Assembly (NCBI GenBank): GCA_964580075.1
Contig: CAZOJL010000108.1
Span: 1-12,663 of the forward strand
From: VGWG01 sp964580075
GTDB taxonomy: Bacteria; Verrucomicrobiota; Kiritimatiellia; RFP12; JAAYNR01
Length of the DNA stretch: 12,663 bases
Direction: 5' to 3'
Each line of letters opens with the position of its first letter. Within the stretch, counting starts at the first letter, position 1. Positions 7,340 to 12,663 of this stretch are shown here, in pieces. The notes under the pieces were generated by a model that was given only the letters and a program-made list of their open reading frames with translations, searched no databases and was not told where the DNA came from. The position numbers and the translations under genes were made by a program.

Positions 7340-7347
7340 ATCTCTCC
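7340..7347 (-). promoter_or_regulatory. Ribosome binding site that fixes the membrane protein start
   Basis: GGAGAGAT, read on the minus strand, lies about six bases before the ATG at 7336. It favours that ATG over the earlier in-frame start at 7366. Confidence 0.6.
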
Positions 7348-7376
7348 GTTGTTTGATTGACACCATGGATCATGGG

Positions 7377-8063
7377 CTACACGACCGTCACTTGGACACT
7401 GCTTTCGATGATGCCCATGGCGATGGCATAGCGGGTGAGGCCGGCGGTCTTGTGGATATCGAGTTTTTTCATCAGGTGGCCCCGATACTTCTCGACCGTC
7501 TTGATGCTAATGCCGAGGTCAGCCGCGACCTGCTTGTTGGCGGCGCCCTCGGCAATCTGTTGGAGCACCTCCATCTCGCGCGAACTCAGACGGCAGGGTT
7601 CGGCCTTGGACAGGCCCCTGCTCTCCAGAGACTCCTGTTGCTGACGCTGGAGTCGTTTGGCGATGGAGGGACTAAAAACTGTTTCGCCCAGGTGTGTCCT
7701 GCGGATCGCTCGGGACAGCTCGCGCGACGAGGCGTGTTTAAGCAGAAAGCCCGCCGCGCCGACCGCGATCGCTTGTTCGACATAGGCGTCGTCGCTGTGC
7801 GCGGAGAGAATCAGCACACGGATCTCCGGCACGGCCTGACGAATTTGCCGGGTGGCTTCCAACCCGTTGAGCAGGGGCATGGCGATATCCATCAAAACAA
7901 CCGCAGGGCGCAACGCTTTCGCCAACGCCACCGCCTGGTGCCCCGTCTGCGCTTCGCCGACGATGTCGAGACCGGCCTCGGACTCCAGCAGTTTGCGCAA
8001 CCCTTCGCGGACGACCTCGTGGTCGTCCGCCAGCAAGATGGAGATGCGTGTTGAATCATTCAT
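7377..8063 (-). CDS. NarL/FixJ-type response regulator (REC + LuxR HTH)
   Basis: This 228-residue protein is a complete two-component regulator. The receiver domain (about 7-122) has the acidic pair Asp13-Asp14, the phosphoacceptor Asp59 in VVLMDIAMP, Ser87 at the switch position and Lys109. The C-terminal LuxR-type helix-turn-helix (about 158-215) reads LSSREMEVLQQIAEG, then KQVAADLGISIKTVEKYRGHLMKKLDI in separable blocks, the usual DNA-binding signature. It should bind promoter DNA after phosphorylation by the adjacent kinase. Its ATG (8061-8063) overlaps the kinase stop (TGA, 8060-8062), so the pair is translationally coupled. A ribosome binding site, AAAGGAG, lies within the end of the kinase gene (8075-8081). 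Target genes cannot be read from the window. Confidence 0.95.
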   Translation of the reverse strand: MNDSTRISILLADDHEVVREGLRKLLESEAGLDIVGEAQTGHQAVALAKALRPAVVLMDIAMPLLNGLEATRQIRQAVPEIRVLILSAHSDDAYVEQAIAVGAAGFLLKHASSRELSRAIRRTHLGETVFSPSIAKRLQRQQQESLESRGLSKAEPCRLSSREMEVLQQIAEGAANKQVAADLGISIKTVEKYRGHLMKKLDIHKTAGLTRYAIAMGIIESSVQVTVV

Positions 8064-9451
8064 GTTTGCGCGCGCTCCTTTGCGCCAGTGCGCAAGCGGA
8101 CCTGCGCGTTGACAGTTGTGCCCGTGCCCGGCACGGACACGATGCTGAATTTTCCGCCGACCATCTCCATCCGCTCGCGCATGCCGATCAGACCCAGGCG
8201 CTTGCCCACGTTGGAATGCGACACGCCCTCCACGTCGAAGGCCTTGCCGTTGTCGGTGATTTGCATCAGCAGGCCGCCCGGCGCCCTCTGAAAACTCAGA
8301 TCGACCCGGGTCGCTTGCGCATGGCGGGCGACATTGGCCAGCGCTTCCAGAGCGACGCGGTACAGTGCCGTGCGCTTGGGTCCGGTGACGTTATTCACCC
8401 CCGCGAACGCGGTCAATCCGACTCGGATGCCCGTTTTGTTGGAGTAGCTCTTCACGTAGGCATGGAGGGCCGAAATCAGTCCCAAATCGTCCAGCATGGC
8501 CGGACGCAGGTCGCGGGCGAAACGATGCACGATGTTGACTGCCTTTTCAACCGCCCGTTGCGTCTGGGTGATCTTGGCCTTCAATGTCCTCGAATCGACC
8601 GTCGGCGTGCGCGCGAGCGACTCCAAATCAAGATTGATTCCGACCAGGGTCTGCGTGATTTCATCGTGCAGCTCGCGGCTGATCCGTTTACGTTCCTCCT
8701 CCTGCGCATGCATGATCTGATGCGTCAGCCGCCGCAACTGTCCATGCATGATGTGCGATTGCTCCAAAAGCTGGCGTTGCTGGCATTCGCTGCCTTTGAG
8801 CGACTCCTCCACATCCTGCCGCCGGGCGATTTCCAGGCACAGTTCCTGGTTCGCGCTGGCCATCGCATCCATACGGTATTTCGCTTGTTCGACCTGCTTG
8901 ATTGCGGTGATGTCCGAAACCGCCACCCGGCACGCATGGCAAGCGGAATCTGTGGGCACGCCGTGCAGATGGGCGCAAAAAAAGGTGCCGCCCACCTTCT
9001 CCAGCGTAACCTCGCAAAGCTGCCCCCCGGACTTTGAAAACAGCCGTTTGAGAAAAGCCGTAATAATTGTTCGCTCCGCCTGCACCACAAAACGCGTCAG
9101 ACGCTGGCCGACAAGTCGGGATCGATTCACGCCCAGCATCGCGGCGCCCGTCAGGTTCGCCTCCAGGATCCGGCCGCGTTCATCGAGCGAGAAATAGCCG
9201 ACCGGCGCAAAATCGTAAAGATCCGTGTATTTCTCCAGCACGGACTCCGCTTCATTCCGGGCGACCTGCAGCGCCTCGTTCTGGAGTTCCAGCTCAATCT
9301 GGTGGACGTGCAATTCGTGAAGCGTTCGCCGGATATCGGCGGCTGATTCATGGCCGTCGGCGCCGACCCGCTTCTTGCCTTGCCGGAGTCGAACTTCGGC
9401 ACGGCGGCGCAGGTCCTCGTCAGAATGGGAGCGGGTCGGTCCTTTTTGCAT
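8060..9451 (-). CDS. PAS-domain sensor histidine kinase, HisKA_3 (NarX/DesK-like) type
   Basis: This 463-residue protein has no membrane segment, so it is probably a cytoplasmic sensor. A charged N-terminus and a helical coiled coil (about 38-75, LHELHVHQIELELQNEALQV) precede a PAS domain (about 76-190, YDFAPVGYFSLDERGRILEA through RVAVSDITAIKQ). A second coiled coil (about 190-245) leads to the HisKA_3 dimerisation domain with the phosphorylated His262 in RISRELHDEITQTL. The ATPase domain follows: N-box EALANVARHAQATRV, an ITDNGKAFD G1 box (the usual second glycine is Ala, a variant common in this kinase type), and the RLGLIGMRERMEMVGG and GTGTTV loops. The PAS ligand is unknown. No clear ribosome binding site precedes the ATG at 9449-9451. 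The CheR-PAS gene ends 33 bp upstream and the regulator overlaps downstream. Confidence 0.94.
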   Translation of the reverse strand: MQKGPTRSHSDEDLRRRAEVRLRQGKKRVGADGHESAADIRRTLHELHVHQIELELQNEALQVARNEAESVLEKYTDLYDFAPVGYFSLDERGRILEANLTGAAMLGVNRSRLVGQRLTRFVVQAERTIITAFLKRLFSKSGGQLCEVTLEKVGGTFFCAHLHGVPTDSACHACRVAVSDITAIKQVEQAKYRMDAMASANQELCLEIARRQDVEESLKGSECQQRQLLEQSHIMHGQLRRLTHQIMHAQEEERKRISRELHDEITQTLVGINLDLESLARTPTVDSRTLKAKITQTQRAVEKAVNIVHRFARDLRPAMLDDLGLISALHAYVKSYSNKTGIRVGLTAFAGVNNVTGPKRTALYRVALEALANVARHAQATRVDLSFQRAPGGLLMQITDNGKAFDVEGVSHSNVGKRLGLIGMRERMEMVGGKFSIVSVPGTGTTVNAQVRLRTGAKERAQT

Positions 9452-9484
9452 GGCGCTATTTTTTTAAAAGAGGGTGATTACACG

Positions 9485-11770
9485 TTATGGCTTTGCTCGC
9501 GTTGTGCGTCGGTCCGTCCGGGTGGGGCGGGCGATTTTTTTCTGCAGACAGGTGTGCCTGGCCCGCAATGTGGCCTCAAGCGTCTTGGACACGGTGATGT
9601 CCGAGAAGGTGATCACGACGCCGTCGATCCGGTCGTCCAGCGTGCGGTAGGGCATAATGCGCACGGTAAACCAGCGGCCGTCCTGCGCGCTGATCGTTTT
9701 CTCAATCGAGGTTTGTGACTGCAGCACCATTTGCGCATCCGCAGGCAACGTCGCGTAGCGCAGATCCGAAACCAGATCGGTTATGGGCCGTCCCACATCG
9801 GTTGGAATGAGTTTGATGATCTTCGCCGTATGGGGGGTGAACCGTCGCACGTTGAGGTCGTTGTCCAGGAAGAGGGTAGCGATTTCGATGCTGTCGAGCA
9901 GATTCTTCATGTCGTTGCTGACGCGCGAAAGCTCGTCCACCTTGGATTGCAGCTCGGCGTTAACGGTCTGGAGTTCCTCATTCAGCGATTGCATCTCCTC
10001 CTTCGACGTCATGAGTTCTTCATTGCTGGACTGCAGCTCTTCGTTGGTGGACTGCAATTCCTCGTTGGCCGACCGGTATTCCTCCTGTGCGGTTTGCATC
10101 TCCTCGTGGATGGTGCGCGCCTCGGCGCGGACTTGCCGGAGTTCATGCTCAAGGTCTGCCGGGCGTGCGCTGCGGGACCGCGCCCTCGCCGGACCCGGTG
10201 CCTCCCTGGCTTTTGCGGCCACGTCGGTGAAGACGATCATCACCAAGCCCTGCAACGGTCCGTCTTCATCCAGTCGCTGGACTGTGACGTCCACGCCCTG
10301 CTCCACGCCGTTGGCCCTGACAGTCAAGCCGTGAAGCGCCACGGGCGCCTTTTGCCGGAGCGCTTTCTGGAAGGCGGCACTCAGTTCGTAATGCAGCCCT
10401 TCGCGGAGCATGGCGAATAGGTTCCAGTTGGCCTTGCCGGCGGCGGGTTCCAGATAGTTGCCGGTTCGCCCGCTGATGTACAATATATCGCCCGTATCGT
10501 TGGCGATCACGGACGCCGGCGCGTACCGCTGCAGAATCAGTTGATCCGCCATGGACTGGAAACTGGCCGTCGCCTTCTGCGTCGGACGGGGTTCAGGCCA
10601 AAGGGAAAAGCCGGATGTGAAAGAAGAAGGAAACTCAACCGCCTTCGGCGATAAACCCGCCTCCAGGCGTCGGAACAGGCGCGACTTCGCGTTGAGCGAT
10701 GTGAAAAGCCCGGTGCTATTACCGATGGTCTCAGAGCTGCCCAGAAATAAAATGCCGCCGGGGTTGAGACTGTAATGAAACAGCGGAATCAGCTTCTTCT
10801 GTATCGTTGCGGTCAGATAGATCAGCAGGTTGCGGCAGCTCAGGATATCCAGCTTGGTAAAAGGCGCATCCATGATGAGATTCTGCGGCGCGAATATGAC
10901 CATCTCGCGAATCTCCTTGCTCATCCGGTAGCCGTGTTCCTCTTTTATGAAGAACCGCTTCAGCCGTTCGTCCGACACATCGGCCGCGATAGTGGATGAA
11001 AAGAGTCCCTGCCGGGCTATGTCAATGGCATCGGGATCCAGATCGGTACCGAAAATCTGCAGGGCGCAGCTTTCCTGGGGCCGACATTTATCCATCGCCT
11101 CTTTGAAGGTTATCGCCAGCGAGTAGACCTCTTCTCCGGTGGAACAGCCGGGCACCCACGCCCGTAGCGACTGTCCGGATGCCCGGTTCGCGAGCAGTTC
11201 CGGCAGGGCCTGGTCGCGCAACTGTTGCCAGGCGTCTGGATCGCGGAAAAAGTTCGTCACCCCGATCAGCAGTTCCTTGAAAAGCAGATCCATCTCTTGT
11301 GAATTCTCCTCCAGATAACGCACGTAGTCCGTCAATTTGCCGATCTGGTGAAGTCCCATGCGCCGCTCAATCCTCCGGTAGAGCGTATTGCTTTTGTAGA
11401 GCGAAAAATCCTGGCCGGTGTGGGCGCGCAGCAAGACGAGCACCTTGCCCAACACGTTTTGCACGTTGTCCCCAATGGCCATTTTCGTTTGGGCGAGCGG
11501 CGGCGTGCATTTAAGAAAAGCGATGAGCTTCCCCGGCAGTTCATCCACCGGAGCGACGATATCGGCCAGCCTGGCGTCGATTGCGCTCCGCGGCATGCCG
11601 TCGAACTTGGCCGTCGCCGGCTCCTGCACCAGAACCACGCCCATCATTTCCTTGATCGCCCGCACGCCCAGCGTGCCGTCGGCGCCCATTCCGGAGAGGA
11701 TCACGCCGATGCTGCGCTCCCGTTGATCCTGCGCCAGCGAACGCAGAAAAACATCGATTGGCAGGCGCAA
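9485..11770 (-). CDS. 5'-truncated CheB-CheR-PAS fusion protein
   Basis: The reading frame gives 761 residues from a TTG at 11768-11770, which has no ribosome binding site. It is the downstream part of a CheB/CheR/PAS hybrid. Residues 1 to about 90 are only the C-terminal half of a CheB methylesterase: RLPIDVFLRSLA, then ILSGMGADGTLG with the triad Asp (Asp31), and AKFDGMPRSAIDA. The half with the catalytic Ser and His is missing, so esterase activity should be lost. A CheR methyltransferase follows (about 95-350) with its RRIERRM helix, NFFRD, the SAM-binding WVPGCSTGEEVYS, FGTDLDPDAIDIA and SCRNLLIYL. Then come a PAS domain (about 395-530), a glutamate/glutamine-rich heptad coiled coil (about 545-635, repeated NEELQST-like units) and a second PAS-like domain to about 745. 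Homology continues upstream of the TTG (APRG) to an in-frame TAG at 11798-11800. It leads the kinase/regulator operon. Whether it is translated is unclear; the first internal ATG (11687-11689) has no obvious site. Confidence 0.85.
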   Translation of the reverse strand: MRLPIDVFLRSLAQDQRERSIGVILSGMGADGTLGVRAIKEMMGVVLVQEPATAKFDGMPRSAIDARLADIVAPVDELPGKLIAFLKCTPPLAQTKMAIGDNVQNVLGKVLVLLRAHTGQDFSLYKSNTLYRRIERRMGLHQIGKLTDYVRYLEENSQEMDLLFKELLIGVTNFFRDPDAWQQLRDQALPELLANRASGQSLRAWVPGCSTGEEVYSLAITFKEAMDKCRPQESCALQIFGTDLDPDAIDIARQGLFSSTIAADVSDERLKRFFIKEEHGYRMSKEIREMVIFAPQNLIMDAPFTKLDILSCRNLLIYLTATIQKKLIPLFHYSLNPGGILFLGSSETIGNSTGLFTSLNAKSRLFRRLEAGLSPKAVEFPSSFTSGFSLWPEPRPTQKATASFQSMADQLILQRYAPASVIANDTGDILYISGRTGNYLEPAAGKANWNLFAMLREGLHYELSAAFQKALRQKAPVALHGLTVRANGVEQGVDVTVQRLDEDGPLQGLVMIVFTDVAAKAREAPGPARARSRSARPADLEHELRQVRAEARTIHEEMQTAQEEYRSANEELQSTNEELQSSNEELMTSKEEMQSLNEELQTVNAELQSKVDELSRVSNDMKNLLDSIEIATLFLDNDLNVRRFTPHTAKIIKLIPTDVGRPITDLVSDLRYATLPADAQMVLQSQTSIEKTISAQDGRWFTVRIMPYRTLDDRIDGVVITFSDITVSKTLEATLRARHTCLQKKIARPTRTDRRTTRAKP

Positions 11771-11785
11771 CCCGCGGGGCGCGAC
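11765..11785 (-). repeat. Possible degenerate leader-distal CRISPR repeat overlapping cheB
   Basis: These 21 bases match the first 21 bases of the CRISPR repeat (minus-strand reading) at 17 positions, and the first ten, GTCGCGCCCC, are identical. They end exactly 33 bp from the first intact repeat, within the array's spacer range of 32-34. However, the same bases encode VAPRGLR in the CheB frame, a segment I would expect in intact CheB. It may therefore be native cheB sequence rather than a decayed repeat. Confidence 0.45.
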
Positions 11786-11818
11786 CGGCGTGGAGGGCTA
11801 CAGCGGGCGCGGTGATGA

Positions 11819-12663
11819 GTTTCAATCCACGCGCCCCGCGAGGGGCGCGACCCCGAACGCCGTGCTAGGCACACTGGCCACGTTTGTTTCAATCCACGCG
11901 CCCCGCGAGGGGCGCGACGAAACTCGGTCCCCCGGCATATTCCGTCCGATGGTTTCAATCCACGCGCCCCGCGAGGGGCGCGACGGTGGTGGTGGCGGAT
12001 ATTCTGCGGCTGGAGCGTTTCAATCCACGCGCCCCGCGAGGGGCGCGACGAAGTGGCCGAAGAGAAAACCAGCGAAACGCTGTTTCAATCCACGCGCCCC
12101 GCGAGGGGCGCGACAACAAAATGATACCCAGCTGAGTTGACATAATGTTTCAATCCACGCGCCCCGCGAGGGGCGCGACACCCAACGCGCCGGACGGCCA
12201 CGGCGCGAAAACGTTTCAATCCACGCGCCCCGCGAGGGGCGCGACCAAACCGCCCAATTTGAGCCCCCCCGCCGATGCGTTTCAATCCACGCGCCCCGCG
12301 AGGGGCGCGACAGCAAAAGGATGTGCGGGCGAGTTGACAGAATGTTTCAATCCACGCGCCCCGCGAGGGGCGCGACCAGGGGATAATCCCCGGAAGGAGA
12401 GCCCAGATGTTTCAATCCACGCGCCCCGCGAGGGGCGCGACGCACGCGCGGGCGAGACATCACCATTGTAAACCGTTTCAATCCACGCGCCCCGCGAGGG
12501 GCGCGACGGCCGGTCGTGGCGTTCCGGGCCGGGCTGACTGTTTCAATCCACGCGCCCCGCGAGGGGCGCGACCTCAACCCACTGGTCGCGGGCAGCGCGT
12601 GATTCGTTTCAATCCACGCGCCCCGCGAGGGGCGCGACCGGTCGGGGGCCGGTCGGGGGCCGG
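11819..12663 (-). CRISPR. Type I-C-like CRISPR array, 13 repeats, open at the right edge
   Basis: Thirteen identical 33-bp repeats start at 11819, 11886, 11952, 12017, 12082, 12147, 12213, 12279, 12344, 12409, 12475, 12540 and 12606. The twelve complete spacers are 32-34 bp and all different. On the minus strand the repeat opens GTCGCGCCCC and ends GTGGATTGAAAC, the hallmark of the type I-C repeat class. CGCGCCCC and GGGGCGCG form an eight-pair stem around a TCGC loop, leaving an 11-base 3' tail (TGGATTGAAAC) that matches the 5' handle Cas5d leaves on I-C crRNAs. This sets transcription leftward, with the leader and newest spacers to the right and the oldest spacers next to cheB. No cas genes are in the window; in I-C loci they usually lie upstream of the leader, here beyond 12663. 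Complete identity of the repeats suggests recent activity. Subtype is inferred from the repeat only. Confidence 0.97.
12639..12663. repeat. 11-bp tandem repeat at the window edge, inside or replacing a spacer
   Basis: After the last repeat the sequence is CGGTCGGGGGC twice in a row, then CGG. It is too short to be a full spacer and is of low complexity, unlike the twelve other spacers. It may be the start of a spacer, the end of a GC-rich leader, or an assembly artefact at a contig end. Confidence 0.6.

Noticed and set aside
7353..9037. Plus-strand open frames across the kinase and regulator genes
   Set aside because: They are complementary to clearly coding HisKA_3 kinase and NarL-type regulator sequences with full motif sets.
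12377..12408. Spacer 9 contains a GGAAGGAG...AGAT stretch like a translation start site
   Set aside because: A spacer reflects its foreign target. A purine-rich eight-mer is weak evidence, and no function in this array follows from it.
11790..12577. Several open frames through the CRISPR array on both strands, with repeated Arg/Pro/Gly-rich peptides
   Set aside because: They are translations of the repeat unit. The 65-67 bp periodicity and unique spacers show a CRISPR array, not a repeat protein.
12639..12663. The right-edge bases as the CRISPR leader
   Set aside because: Leaders are usually AT-richer and longer, and only 25 bp are visible. The sequence is a GC-rich tandem, so it cannot be called a leader.

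Overview
The window is GC-rich bacterial DNA. It looks like an accessory or rearranged stretch of an anaerobic or microaerophilic chromosome. The evidence for that lifestyle is a flavodiiron protein, a B12-type radical SAM enzyme, a phosphotransbutyrylase-like enzyme and a remnant of an alternate (N-ATPase-type) F1 gamma subunit. The sensory genes resemble those of the Planctomycetes-Verrucomicrobia-Lentisphaerae/Kiritimatiellota group, but this taxonomic guess is weak and no rRNA is present to settle it.

Left half, plus strand: an AT-richer gene-free stretch (1-310) precedes a co-directional run of genes. These are a long-form nitronate monooxygenase/FMN enzyme (311-1735), an SDR oxidoreductase (1857-2633), a B12-binding radical SAM protein (2651-4102), a class A flavodiiron protein (4121-5305), a truncated yceI remnant (5368-5559) and a phosphate acetyl/butyryltransferase (5556-6497). 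SDR, radical SAM and flavodiiron genes are 17-18 bp apart and very probably one transcript. The yceI stub overlaps ptb by ATGA.

Right half, minus strand: a 3' remnant of an N-ATPase-like gamma subunit gene (6548-6946) faces ptb. Then, read right to left, come a 5'-truncated CheB-CheR-PAS fusion, a PAS/HisKA_3 sensor kinase, a NarL-type response regulator overlapping the kinase by ATGA, and a small three-helix membrane protein. Together they look like one signalling operon.

Right end: a CRISPR array of 13 identical 33-bp repeats runs from 11819 to the window edge. The repeat is of the type I-C class (GTCGC... to ...GTGGATTGAAAC when read on the minus strand). By the I-C convention the array is transcribed leftward, so its leader-distal end abuts the broken cheB gene. 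The cheB sequence at the junction itself resembles a decayed repeat. No cas gene is in the window; they are expected to the right.

The most interesting points are the CRISPR/cheB junction with the signalling operon lying directly downstream of the array, two spacers that look like diverged versions of one protospacer, and three truncated genes (yceI, atpG, cheB) within about 6.5 kb.
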